15,171 bases of DNA. Source: an uncultured Chloroflexota bacterium (GTDB taxonomy: Bacteria > Chloroflexota > Chloroflexia > Thermomicrobiales > UBA6265). Both the position numbers and the translations under genes were made by a program. The notes under the pieces are model-generated. The model was not told the origin of the DNA, searched no databases, and was given only the letters and a program-made list of their open reading frames with translations. Positions 7,360 to 15,171 of this stretch are shown here, piece after piece. The DNA lies in contig CALGSZ010000072.1 in the NCBI GenBank assembly GCA_937901745.1, positions 1 through 15,171 of the forward strand, written 5' to 3'. Numbering within the stretch: position 1 is the first letter of the stretch; the number at the start of each line of letters is the position of its first letter.

Positions 7360-10300
7360 TCCTCGTCCTCAAACAGCTTCGGTCCTGACTCAAGTTCGGA
7401 GCGCGATCTCCGTCGCGGCTTGTCGTGCAAGCCTTGACGGACTTCCTCCTGGTACCGCTGATGGTTCAGCTCGAGCAGACGGTCGAGGATCTCCTGGCGC
7501 ACCGAGGGCTGGAAGGTAAAGCGAGTGCCCCACGGCGTGTCGTGGTGTCCGTGACCTAGGTCGAGGTCGGACCATCCGTAGGCGTCGGCGACCGCTTCGT
7601 CCAGCGACACGTGAAGCTGGCGGAGACGAACGATCCCCGGATTGTCGTCATCGGGGTCATGTACCCGGTTGTAGGTCTTGGTGAGGCCCTCATCGTTTTC
7701 GATCATCGACGCGGCTCGGTGTTCGTTGAGGGCACGGCCTGCTTCTTCGATCGCCGCGGTGAGCTGGGGCTGGGGGAAGGTCTCGAAGCAGTCGGTCGGC
7801 GTGTAACGAATATCTGTACGCATTGTCGATGCTCGGGTCGACGCCCACCACCAGTGAAATCCGCTGGACAACACCCCGAAATGCCCATCGTCGTTGTAGG
7901 CGAACACGCCCAGCGCGTGGGAGTAGACCTGCCCGTTGGGCACAAACACAGGCTGCACCACCTTACTAGTCAGCGCGATGACCAGAACGCGATCTAACCC
8001 TGAAATGGCGCTGTACAATTCATGTCGGATGTTCCAGTACTGCCACCATTCCTCGACCATTCGCGGATACTTGCGGGCATCCTTCTCCATCCGTTCCGGC
8101 TTGACACGCTCCTCCAACAGAGCGAAGCAGTCGGGGTAGCGACGGGCCTGGTCTTCGGGCCAGTCGAAGAAGTTGACGATCCAACGGCTCGCTTGTTGGC
8201 GAGGATGGGAGTTGAGGTCGTCGCCGTTGAGATAGGGGAACAGGACTTCGGAGTTGCGAGGATCACGGTCGATGAGTCCCGCAGCCTCTTCCGGGGTGAT
8301 GGTGAAACCCATCCCGAGCACATAGGAGCCGATGAACGACCTCCCGGCATTGGCAGCCAGACGCTCCGGATTACCACTTACGCGGCTCGCCGGATCGAGC
8401 GTCGGTGTGATGCCCCGCACCGCGAGCCCGTCAAGAGTGTGGCAGCCCGACCAGTCATCCTTGGTGGCCCACACCTTGGCGATCTCCAGACTGGCCTCAC
8501 CCGGCCACTTGGTCGACTTCACGGCTCGATAGATGGTCCATCCGTGCTCGGTCAGCTGGTCCAAACCGACTTCGCGGGTGTCACCTTGGCTGATGGTGTT
8601 CGTGGCCAACAGTCCGAATTGCCGTGCGATCTGGGCAGCTCGGAGGAAAAAGAAGGCGACGAGATCGGCGTTCCCTTTGGTTCCACCGGCGATCTGGGCG
8701 ACGAGGTACTCCCGATAGTCCTGGCCCATCGGCCCGCTGATGCGCTTCCCACCAAGGAACGGGGGATTACCGATTACCGCGTCGAAGCGCCCCGCCGGCC
8801 GGTCGAGGAACACCTCAGGAAAGGCCAGCGGCCAGTGGAACGGTGGCCTGGGTGGGCCTCCAGGTGGACGGCCAGCATCCAGCCATTCCTGGGTCCGTCT
8901 TTGGAGCTTCCCGAGGTCTTCAGGATCGCCATCCAACGCCTCGACGACGTGTTCGGCGGCGGCGAGGAGTCGGTTCTCGAGCGCCAACTTGCCGTCGGTG
9001 GCGGTGCTTAGGGTGGCAGCAACCAGGTGGTCGCCGATGGCGCGGAGCGACTCGAGCCTGTCCTCGGCTTCTCGAAGTAGCGCTGCCTTGGTGTTGGCGT
9101 CTCGAACCGAGCGAACTTCGATCGCCTGCAGCCGGCGGCGGATCTCGATCGCGTCCTTGATGGCGGGGTCGATTACCTCAGTCGGGTCGACGAACGTGCT
9201 GTGGAGACGGCGCCCCTCCGCCGGGTCGAGATGGAAGTAGCGGAGCTGATCGAGATCGGTGATACCGAGAAGACTGTCGCCGCCCTTGATGGCATGGTCG
9301 AGGAAGGTGAAGGGCTGGTCCTTGGCCATGGTGACCAGCCAGAGCGAGAGTTTGGCCATCTCCACCGCCATGGCGTCGCGGTCGACTCCGTAGATGCAGC
9401 GCTCGACGATCAGCCGACGGGCCCGAACCGTGAGGTCTAGCTGGCTGGGGTCGTCGGCAGCAGTGGAGGGATCCACCTCGGCCACTCCTTCGGCCTCCCA
9501 GGCTTCGATGAGGCGATCTGCCAGGTAACGAACTGCGGCCACGAGGAATGCCCCCGAACCGCAAGCGGGATCGCAGACTTTGAGGTCGAGGATCTCATCG
9601 CTGGGCCGGATTCTCCACTCCTCTACCGAAGCAGTTTCGGCCGGTCCGGGGGAATAGCACAGAGGCGCCAGGGCATGTTCGACGACCTCATCGGCAAGCT
9701 CCCGTGGGGTGTACTCGATGCCCCCCTCACGACGGCTTCCGATCTTGGTCACGTAGTGGCTCCCCGGGAGGAAGACCATCGGGATGCCTCTGAGGTCGAG
9801 CCGAAGCAGGTTCACGTAGGGCAGGATCCTCTTGACCAAGGCTTCGTCGTTGTCGCAGGCTACGCGAAGGGCTTTCCGCAGCTCCGGGGAGGGAGGGCGG
9901 TCTAGGAGCCGCTCGATCTGGCGGGTGGTCTTGGCAGTGACCTCCTTGGAGGCGAGCCAGGTCACCAGCGCCGATCGGCCTTGGAGATCCAGGGCCTCTA
10001 GGTCCGCCAGTGGGACCTCCGGCTCTTCCCCGGCGGTTCGGCCGACCAGGCCCAGCACCACCTGGTCCGCCTTCCTGGTGCCGTGGTCGAGGAGCCGTTC
10101 GTAAACGTGCCCGATCTGCTCGACGCTCAGTGACTTGAAGGAAAGCTGTCTGGTCTCGGTGACGTTTCGATGGCGGAAGCGCAGGACCTGGAGAGCGCGG
10201 AGGATCTCTAGCACCGTGAGGTCGTCGACCGGTAGCGGCTCCGCTTCGTCCGGGGATTCTTGACCGAGACGCCGGCCTTCGAGGAACGGAAAGCGGTCGG

Positions 10301-11360
10301 GGTCGAAGAGTCCGCCGCCGTAGGCGGGGATGTTCAGGTCTTCGTGGCTGACGCCTTCGTGGACGGCCCGGGAGAGGGCAAGGATGCGGTGCCACCCAGT
10401 AGTCCGATACTCCATCTGTTCGCGATGGCGGAGCTCGTCATCTTCGAGCTGGGCGCGGAGCGTGGACAGGGCATAGCTGCGCGCATAGAGGTCATTGTCC
10501 AGGGGCAGGAGGCGATTCTCCTCGGCGGCGAGCAGGAAGACCATTCGCATCAGGACGCTGGCGGCTGCGTCATAGACCTGCTCCGGTGCTATCCCGTCGA
10601 GGAGCCTTCCCCGGCGGTTGCGGTCGGCTCGACTGATCGCGGATACCAACAACTCGACTGCCTGACGGACCTGACTCCCGAGCGCTTCGGTGACTTCCGC
10701 TTCGGCGCTGGCGGAAGCCGAAAACAGCGCCGCCAGTGTCTCGTCTTCGGCAAGAGTGAAGAATCGACGGGCACCGAGCAGGGTGACGAAGGATTCGAGG
10801 AGGATCGGCTCAGAACTGAACCACGATGCTCGCCAGGTTGCCCAGCTGGTTGCCCCGCCTACGGGCGCATGCACCAGGGTAAAGAGGTCCCCGTCGGTGA
10901 CCAGGGCCAGCGGACATCCCACATGACGGCCGAGGCGTGCCGCGCGCTGAATGTACGTGGCGGCCCAGCCCTCACGACCTCGAGCGGAAGGGTCAGTGCC
11001 TGGTGGCAGGACGGTGACAAGGAGAAGAGGATCACCATTTTCCGGGTCGATGAGGGCGCCATCGGGTCGCAGGGTGAGCTCATACTCGGGTACCGGGCAA
11101 ACGAGATTGCTGGGAATGTCTTCGACGATGAGATCATCTCTCCACCCCAGCACCTCCCTTAGAAGCCACCACACCCATTCGCGGCGGTCGTCGCTGCCCG
11201 CCGCCTCCTCCCATGCTTCACGAACCGCAGCCCGTGTGTCGGCCTCTACCCGGTCGAGCCCTTGTGGCAACCGCTCCTTGAGCACCGGCAGCGTTAGGAA
11301 CGGTCCTTGGGGGTCGACAAGGAGCAACCAATCGTTGTGCAGGTCGGCGAGTCGGCTCAC
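7356..11360 (-). CDS. drmMI: DISARM adenine-specific DNA methyltransferase DrmMI
   Basis: This 1334-residue N6-adenine DNA methyltransferase is of the Eco57I/type IIG style. SAM-binding motif I is DPACGSG at 597-603, and the catalytic motif NPPF is at 865-868. Features shared with type IIG and PglX-like enzymes are LSVEQIGHVYERLL at about 412-425 and IEYTPRELADEVV at about 548-560. Residues from about 980 to 1300 would hold the target recognition region. Residues 90-160 resemble a degenerate nuclease domain (see findings). By family knowledge it methylates host DNA so that DISARM can distinguish self from phage; its sequence specificity cannot be read from the window. The frame stays open to a start at 11411, but I chose GTG at 11360: it overlaps the drmD stop as GTGA, like the other junctions here, and has GGGAGG at 11371-11376, ten bases upstream. 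The longer start would add 17 glycine- and proline-rich residues. Confidence 0.95.
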   Translation of the reverse strand: MSRLADLHNDWLLLVDPQGPFLTLPVLKERLPQGLDRVEADTRAAVREAWEEAAGSDDRREWVWWLLREVLGWRDDLIVEDIPSNLVCPVPEYELTLRPDGALIDPENGDPLLLVTVLPPGTDPSARGREGWAATYIQRAARLGRHVGCPLALVTDGDLFTLVHAPVGGATSWATWRASWFSSEPILLESFVTLLGARRFFTLAEDETLAALFSASASAEAEVTEALGSQVRQAVELLVSAISRADRNRRGRLLDGIAPEQVYDAAASVLMRMVFLLAAEENRLLPLDNDLYARSYALSTLRAQLEDDELRHREQMEYRTTGWHRILALSRAVHEGVSHEDLNIPAYGGGLFDPDRFPFLEGRRLGQESPDEAEPLPVDDLTVLEILRALQVLRFRHRNVTETRQLSFKSLSVEQIGHVYERLLDHGTRKADQVVLGLVGRTAGEEPEVPLADLEALDLQGRSALVTWLASKEVTAKTTRQIERLLDRPPSPELRKALRVACDNDEALVKRILPYVNLLRLDLRGIPMVFLPGSHYVTKIGSRREGGIEYTPRELADEVVEHALAPLCYSPGPAETASVEEWRIRPSDEILDLKVCDPACGSGAFLVAAVRYLADRLIEAWEAEGVAEVDPSTAADDPSQLDLTVRARRLIVERCIYGVDRDAMAVEMAKLSLWLVTMAKDQPFTFLDHAIKGGDSLLGITDLDQLRYFHLDPAEGRRLHSTFVDPTEVIDPAIKDAIEIRRRLQAIEVRSVRDANTKAALLREAEDRLESLRAIGDHLVAATLSTATDGKLALENRLLAAAEHVVEALDGDPEDLGKLQRRTQEWLDAGRPPGGPPRPPFHWPLAFPEVFLDRPAGRFDAVIGNPPFLGGKRISGPMGQDYREYLVAQIAGGTKGNADLVAFFFLRAAQIARQFGLLATNTISQGDTREVGLDQLTEHGWTIYRAVKSTKWPGEASLEIAKVWATKDDWSGCHTLDGLAVRGITPTLDPASRVSGNPERLAANAGRSFIGSYVLGMGFTITPEEAAGLIDRDPRNSEVLFPYLNGDDLNSHPRQQASRWIVNFFDWPEDQARRYPDCFALLEERVKPERMEKDARKYPRMVEEWWQYWNIRHELYSAISGLDRVLVIALTSKVVQPVFVPNGQVYSHALGVFAYNDDGHFGVLSSGFHWWWASTRASTMRTDIRYTPTDCFETFPQPQLTAAIEEAGRALNEHRAASMIENDEGLTKTYNRVHDPDDDNPGIVRLRQLHVSLDEAVADAYGWSDLDLGHGHHDTPWGTRFTFQPSVRQEILDRLLELNHQRYQEEVRQGLHDKPRRRSRSELESGPKLFEDEE

Positions 11361-14300
11361 CGCTGTGCCACCTCCCGCGGGACGAGGAAGGTCACCGCGG
11401 CCGGGAACCATCGGGGGGTCCTCTCTGCATACCGGCGTCTGATCAACTCCTGTTCCCGTTCGATCTCTTCGGGAATGGCCTCGGCCCGCCGCCGGAGCGC
11501 CTCCAGGTCGCGCTGCACCTGGTTCCTTTGGTCACCGTCGAGGTCAAGAACCAGCTGCTCCCATTCGGGCTCCTCCAGCGACTCGAGGATCGAGGTGCGT
11601 AGCTCGGTAAGCACCTGGCGCACCATCTCCAGCTGCTCGTCGCGTCGGGCGTCGAGATGACGACCTTTCTGCTCCGCTACCGTTCGGGCCCGATTTTCGA
11701 TCGCCCCTCGAAGCGACTCCTCGATTCGGGGCCACTGTGCGGCGAGCAGGTCGAGCACGTGTTTCGGCACAGGTTCGTCGGTTGCTGCATCGAGGGCTGC
11801 CTGGACGTCCCGTTGCGCGGTGATCTGGGAGGCGCGACCGTCCCGGTAACGGACCCCGGCGGGGACGATCTCCTCGTGAAGTCGCTGGCCGTCGGTTCCT
11901 GTAATCACAAGGCGCGTGTGGGCGACTACCACAATGTCTTCCACTTCGGCGACCCGGGCTGTGACGCGAGCTAACCGTGTGTCGGCCGCTGGTGCCCAGA
12001 CCTGGGCCCGGAGCAGGCGGAGCGCCTTGGCTACCAGCGGATGTCCGAGGTGAACGTGAACCGCCTGTTTGGTACGGGTCCGAGCCACCAGCTCACCGTC
12101 GAAGGTGATCGGGCGGCGCTCGTCGGTGATGGGGTCGGCCAAACCGATGGTGGCATCCGCCCAGGGGCCGGTGAGGTCGGGCACTTCCCAGACCTGAATC
12201 TGGGAGCCTTCCACGGTCCGCGTGGTCGGGCGTAGCGGCTGCTGGCGGGCCAAGTCCAGGGCCACCTGGACTACCCGCAAGAGGCGTTCTGGCGTCGCTG
12301 CCACCTCTTCGACACTGGATTCGAGGCGAGCACGCAACTCCTCGATCTCGTCACGGATGCGCTTCCCCTGCTGGAGGGCTAGACGGCCCGCTTTGGTGTC
12401 GTCGCGCCACTCCCGCTCATCGAGGTCTCGCCGAGTACCGATCATCCGTTCTTCGATTTGTCGTGCCAGAACAGGCGCGGCCGAGCCGAGGTCGTGGCGA
12501 ATCTCTTGGAGCTTGTGGGCAACCCGAGCGAGGAACTCGGTGTCACCGGCGGGCTTGCCGTCCTGGCCGTACGCCACGAAGTGATGGATCAACACTTCGG
12601 GGGCGCGCTGGCCGTGGCGGTCGATGCGGCCGTTCCGTTGTTCGAGACGAATGGGCGAGAAGGGAATCTCGACGTGGACCAGCCGGTGGCAATGTTCATG
12701 CAGGTCGATGCCCTCCGATGCGGCATCGGTAGCGAGCAGAACGCGCACCGCCGTGACCTCTGGGTCGTAGAGGAACTCCTCGTTGATGCGGTTCCTCTCC
12801 GCCGAGTCCATGCCACCGTGAATGACGGCGACCCGGCCCTCCTCGACCCATCCCTTCGCCACCATGAGGTCATGTAGGTAGTTCAGTGTGTCGCGGTACT
12901 CGGTGAAAATGACCACCCGCTCTGTGTTCCACTCACCTTCCGGGCGGCACACCTCCTCGATCCATTCGAGGAGTCGAGTCGCCTTCGAGTCGGCCCGGCC
13001 CTTGTTGCTTTCGGCCCAGGCTCGCATCCGGGCCAGCAGCTCTTCTTCATAAGTGCTGAGCGTCCCACTATGAGCCGCGGCGGCGGCAAGAGCCTCGGCG
13101 GTTGCTTCCTCGAGCTCGGCTTCGTCGGCAAAATCCTCACCCACCCGGTCGAAGATTTCCTGGAGCGTTCGCTCTGAAGTTCTGCCAGCCCGACGGGCGC
13201 GATGGAGAGTCTCGATGTGGGTCTGGAGCGTGGTGTGGAATGCTGCCGGAGAGGAGAGGAAGCGCTTCTTGAGCAGCAGGGTGACGAACTTCCCAGCTGC
13301 TTCCGATGTGGCCGCACGGCGACGCAACTCGGTGTACTCCTCGAGGGTCTCCAGCATCCGCTCCTCGGCATCGGTGAGAGTCACCGGCAGGTCGATCACC
13401 CTCCGTTCGGCGAAGCGAGGGCGGCCATCGGGACCGGGCGGCAGGATCTCCCGCAGCTCCATCTTCAGACGACGGATCATCGCTTGACGCTGTTGCTCGT
13501 CGCTGGGCCGCACGCCCCGAGCGAAACGCTGCGGATCGAGGAGCTCCAGCAGCGCCTGGAAGGACTCGGGATACCCGTTGTGGGGTGTGGCGGTGAGGAA
13601 CAGTCGGTGCTCGAACTGAGGAGCTAGTCGGCGAATCGCCTTCGTGCGCAGCGAGTCGACCGCATACCGGCCGGCGGCCGGCGGGGCGCACTGGTGGGCC
13701 TCGTCGACGATGAGCAGATCGAACCGACGGGGGTAGGTGTTCGGGTCGGGATGAAGTGTCTCCCCCAGCAGCGCCTGCTGGGGCGCAAGCTTGATCCAAT
13801 CCAGCGACACGATCATCCGTGGGAACAAGGCGAACGGGTTGACCGCTGGACCTCGCTGGCGGCGTAAGGCTTTGACGCGATCCGAGTCCAGGATCTCGAA
13901 CCACAGCCCGAAACGCTCGTGCATCTCCCGCTGCCACTTGGCGCAGAGCGAAGGCGGGCACACCACCATGACGGTGCGGGCGCGGTGTCGGAGGATCAGC
14001 TCCTGTACGATGAGGCCGGCTTCGATGGTCTTGCCCAGACCGACGTCATCAGCGATCAGCAGGTTTACTCGCGGCATTGCCAGCGCTCGCACGAGGGGAG
14101 CGAGTTGGTAGTCCTCAATTTCGATGCCGGCTCGAAATGGTGATTGCATTGCTTTCGAGTCGGCGTTGGTCAACGCCCCCCAGCGAACTGCGTCCAGGAA
14201 GGCATCAAGGCGGTCGGGATCATCGAAGCCGGTTTCCCGCGGATCGGGCAATGCCACATCGGGGAGTACTCGAGTCCCCGGTTCAACTTCCCAAACCACT

Positions 14301-14497
14301 TTGAGCTCGTCGCCGAGCGCCTCGTCCTCGATCGAGGTCAGCGTCACGACGTGGTGTCGGACCGAACTATTCCTGGAGAGAGCATCGTGAGGTTGGTCGC
14401 TGACGTTGACCTCACTCGCCACCCACATTCGACCTCTGACACGAACGAGCTGCCCCTGCTCGGGTATCACCGACGCTCGCGTGGTCACTGGAGCCAC
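11357..14497 (-). CDS. drmD: DISARM SNF2-family helicase DrmD
   Basis: This 1046-residue SNF2/RapA-like superfamily 2 ATPase is the signature gene of class 1 DISARM. Motif I is DDVGLGKTIEAGL around K156, followed by VVCPPSLCAKWQ at 178-189 (motif Ia). The DEAH box is at 265-268 (IVDEAH), motif III is LTATPHNG at 301-308, motif V is ATDAASEGIDLH at 589-600, and motif VI is QRNGRIDRHGQ at 620-630. After the helicase core, residues 700-1046 are largely charged helix, and about 920-1025 is likely coiled coil. Such SNF2 proteins translocate on or remodel DNA; the exact role in DISARM is less settled than that of DrmA-DrmB. The start is GTG with a strong GGGGAGG nine bases upstream. It is the first gene of the tightly overlapping five-gene set, and its TGA overlaps the drmMI GTG. 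All helicase motifs are intact. Confidence 0.95.
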   Translation of the reverse strand: MAPVTTRASVIPEQGQLVRVRGRMWVASEVNVSDQPHDALSRNSSVRHHVVTLTSIEDEALGDELKVVWEVEPGTRVLPDVALPDPRETGFDDPDRLDAFLDAVRWGALTNADSKAMQSPFRAGIEIEDYQLAPLVRALAMPRVNLLIADDVGLGKTIEAGLIVQELILRHRARTVMVVCPPSLCAKWQREMHERFGLWFEILDSDRVKALRRQRGPAVNPFALFPRMIVSLDWIKLAPQQALLGETLHPDPNTYPRRFDLLIVDEAHQCAPPAAGRYAVDSLRTKAIRRLAPQFEHRLFLTATPHNGYPESFQALLELLDPQRFARGVRPSDEQQRQAMIRRLKMELREILPPGPDGRPRFAERRVIDLPVTLTDAEERMLETLEEYTELRRRAATSEAAGKFVTLLLKKRFLSSPAAFHTTLQTHIETLHRARRAGRTSERTLQEIFDRVGEDFADEAELEEATAEALAAAAAHSGTLSTYEEELLARMRAWAESNKGRADSKATRLLEWIEEVCRPEGEWNTERVVIFTEYRDTLNYLHDLMVAKGWVEEGRVAVIHGGMDSAERNRINEEFLYDPEVTAVRVLLATDAASEGIDLHEHCHRLVHVEIPFSPIRLEQRNGRIDRHGQRAPEVLIHHFVAYGQDGKPAGDTEFLARVAHKLQEIRHDLGSAAPVLARQIEERMIGTRRDLDEREWRDDTKAGRLALQQGKRIRDEIEELRARLESSVEEVAATPERLLRVVQVALDLARQQPLRPTTRTVEGSQIQVWEVPDLTGPWADATIGLADPITDERRPITFDGELVARTRTKQAVHVHLGHPLVAKALRLLRAQVWAPAADTRLARVTARVAEVEDIVVVAHTRLVITGTDGQRLHEEIVPAGVRYRDGRASQITAQRDVQAALDAATDEPVPKHVLDLLAAQWPRIEESLRGAIENRARTVAEQKGRHLDARRDEQLEMVRQVLTELRTSILESLEEPEWEQLVLDLDGDQRNQVQRDLEALRRRAEAIPEEIEREQELIRRRYAERTPRWFPAAVTFLVPREVAQR
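11371..11376 (-). promoter_or_regulatory. Ribosome binding site that decides the drmMI start
   Basis: The minus strand reads GGGAGG here, ten bases before GTG 11360. It lies inside the end of drmD and supports the short start that overlaps the drmD stop as GTGA, over the longer in-frame start at 11411. Confidence 0.65.
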
Positions 14498-14506
14498 TCC
14501 TCAACG

Positions 14507-14513
14507 CCTCCCC
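14507..14513 (-). promoter_or_regulatory. Strong ribosome binding site of drmD
   Basis: The minus strand reads GGGGAGG, nine bases before the GTG at 14497. It is the clearest Shine-Dalgarno sequence at an operon start in the window and fixes the drmD start. A second GAGGA lies directly against the start codon but is too close to act alone. Confidence 0.7.
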
Positions 14514-14582
14514 GCGGAATGAAATGCAGTCGGAGCATCAGTGTTGCCGAATCGAGGCAGATCTCCCGGTGTGATCGGGGTT

Positions 14583-14605
14583 GGCTCCTGTCGCTCGATG
14601 GAGCC
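14583..14605. repeat. Inverted repeat in the drmD leader
   Basis: GGCTCC at 14583-14588 is mirrored by GGAGCC at 14600-14605 across 11 bases, so equivalent positions in the two arms lie 17 bases apart. It is about 90 bases upstream of drmD and could be an operator for the small upstream protein or a leader hairpin. A 6-bp arm pair can also occur by chance. Confidence 0.3.
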
Positions 14606-14687
14606 TTCGACCGGCTGGAGCGCCGATCCATGCAGAATGACGCGAGGGTAGCCACGGCTGCGCAGGGGGTCCGATGAGTCCAGCATC

Positions 14688-14948
14688 TCAAGCTGTGTCC
14701 GGGTCTATTCCGTGCGTACGGAGAACGCGGCGGAGCCGTTCGTTCTCAACGGTAAGAGGATGCGCTCTCTCCGTGTCGATCCCTAGGTGCTTCTTCACGA
14801 GTAGAGAGAACCGTTTGCCGTGGGCTCGAGATGAGCCGAGAAAGCGCTCTTCGACATCTGACTTGGTCATGCCCGCAAGCCAAGCCTCATACATGTCTCG
14901 AGCCAATGCTCTCTCATCAGATGTCCCGAGCCTCGGATCGGCTGGCAT
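14688..14948 (-). CDS. Small HTH-like protein upstream of DISARM (unassigned)
   Basis: This 86-residue protein ends in TGA and is encoded just upstream of drmD on the same strand. I cannot place it in a named family. Residues 11-35 (starting DERALARDMYEAWLAGMTKSD) and 41-56 look like successive helices with a turn at GMTKSD, resembling a helix-turn-helix. The pattern LGSSRAHGKRFSLLVKKHLG at 37-56 is basic and suits DNA binding. Residues 65-81 (LTVENERLRRVLRTHGI) form a short amphipathic, possibly coiled-coil tail that could mediate dimerisation. I chose ATG 14948 because conserved-looking sequence begins there. In-frame starts at 14987 (ATG) and 15029 (GTG) would add 13 or 27 residues, including a CCC run, and neither has a good ribosome binding site; the chosen start has only a weak purine stretch. 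It is not a core DISARM gene. The position suggests an operon regulator or accessory factor, which is an inference. Confidence 0.65.
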   Translation of the reverse strand: MPADPRLGTSDERALARDMYEAWLAGMTKSDVEERFLGSSRAHGKRFSLLVKKHLGIDTERAHPLTVENERLRRVLRTHGIDPDTA

Positions 14949-15171
14949 CTCGTTCTCATCGGCGCGCGCTCCACAGAACTTGACCATACCCCGGCAGCAA
15001 CAGGTCTCGAGCTCGCTTCTGCGCAACACACTCGAGGAGGATCAGTCGTTCTCCGCTGAGAACTGTCCTCGGGGCTGCGCGTGGCGCGGAGCGAGGGCTG
15101 GAGGAATATGCCCATCTCGCGTGGTGCTGGGCGCTCGACCACCACGTGGGGTACCGCCGGGCAGAAGGGGG
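14949..15171. other. Right-edge stretch without a supported gene
   Basis: These 223 bases lie upstream of the small minus-strand gene and should contain its promoter. I see no clear -35/-10 pair. On the plus strand an ATG at 15108 follows GGAGG with a 3-base spacer and stays open to the window end (21 codons, starting MPISRGAG). That is too short and the spacing too tight to call it a gene, but it could be the start of a divergent gene beyond the window. Confidence 0.4.

Larger units (their letters stand above)
14498..14687 (-). other. Leader between the small upstream gene and drmD, with a doubtful short ORF
   Basis: These 190 bases separate the small upstream gene from drmD. All other junctions in the operon overlap, so this is the natural place for a promoter or control site, but I could not pick a convincing -35/-10 pair. 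A 61-codon frame spans it from ATG 14686 to TGA 14501. Its start lies one base after the upstream stop (TGAgATG) and its stop lies three bases before the drmD start. Its product is rich in P, S and R and resembles nothing I know. A competing frame from about 14691 to 14485 overlaps it. I do not call either as a gene. Confidence 0.4.

Noticed and set aside
8022..9011. Long plus-strand ORF (329 aa) opposite drmMI
   Set aside because: It is antisense to the methyltransferase region containing NPPF, with no domain signature and no ribosome binding site. Treated as a shadow frame.
10260..11162. Long plus-strand ORF (300 aa) opposite the start of drmMI
   Set aside because: It is antisense to drmMI, with a composition typical of reverse-complement frames and no motif.
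11361..11411. Longer start for drmMI at 11411
   Set aside because: It adds 17 glycine/proline-rich residues inside drmD and has no better ribosome binding site. GTG 11360 gives the GTGA overlap and a GGGAGG at proper distance.
13137..13961. Minus-strand ORF (274 aa) inside drmD in another frame
   Set aside because: It overlaps the helicase core of drmD in a shifted frame. The product is rich in A, R, P and S without motifs.
15108..15171. Possible divergent plus-strand gene start at the right edge
   Set aside because: Only 21 codons are visible and GGAGG is just 3 bases from the ATG, so coding cannot be supported.
1..15171. CRISPR array, tRNA, IS element or attachment-site repeat
   Set aside because: No regularly spaced repeats, cloverleaf pattern, transposase or integrase protein, or long terminal repeat was seen by eye on either strand.

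Overview
The window is GC-rich bacterial DNA, dense in genes with high-GC codon use and several GTG starts, which suggests an actinobacterium or another high-GC bacterium. No rRNA, tRNA or housekeeping marker is present to fix the lineage, so this is an inference from composition and gene style. No transposase, integrase, CRISPR array or RNA gene was recognised.

Most of the window (about 1140-14497) is one minus-strand operon that I recognise as a complete class 1 DISARM anti-phage locus. In transcription order it is drmD (SNF2-type helicase), drmMI (adenine-specific DNA methyltransferase), drmA (large helicase), drmB (DUF1998 protein) and drmC (phospholipase D-like protein). All five are intact and in the canonical class 1 order. 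They are chained by tiny stop/start overlaps: GTGA, ATGA, TAATG and ATGA. DISARM is a described system, so the locus as a whole is not new. By family knowledge, DrmMI marks host DNA, DrmA-DrmB recognise and act on unmodified incoming DNA, DrmD assists as a class 1 helicase, and DrmC is an accessory putative nuclease.

Upstream of the operon on the same strand (14688-14948) is a small unassigned gene with a helix-turn-helix-like core and a short C-terminal coiled coil. It is separated from drmD by a leader of about 190 bases holding an inverted repeat and a doubtful 61-codon ORF. This small gene is the best candidate for an undescribed DISARM-associated regulator or accessory factor. The last 220 bases or so of the window hold no gene I can support.

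The left edge (1-1234) carries plus-strand genes that converge on drmC. They are a short unassigned ORF (45-350), possibly the frameshifted remainder of a longer gene, and a small ParA/MinD-like protein (644-1234) whose Walker A motif lacks the usual lysine. The last 31 codons or so of the ParA-like gene lie antisense to the end of drmC. This suggests that the DISARM block was joined on there and that the junction is an island boundary.
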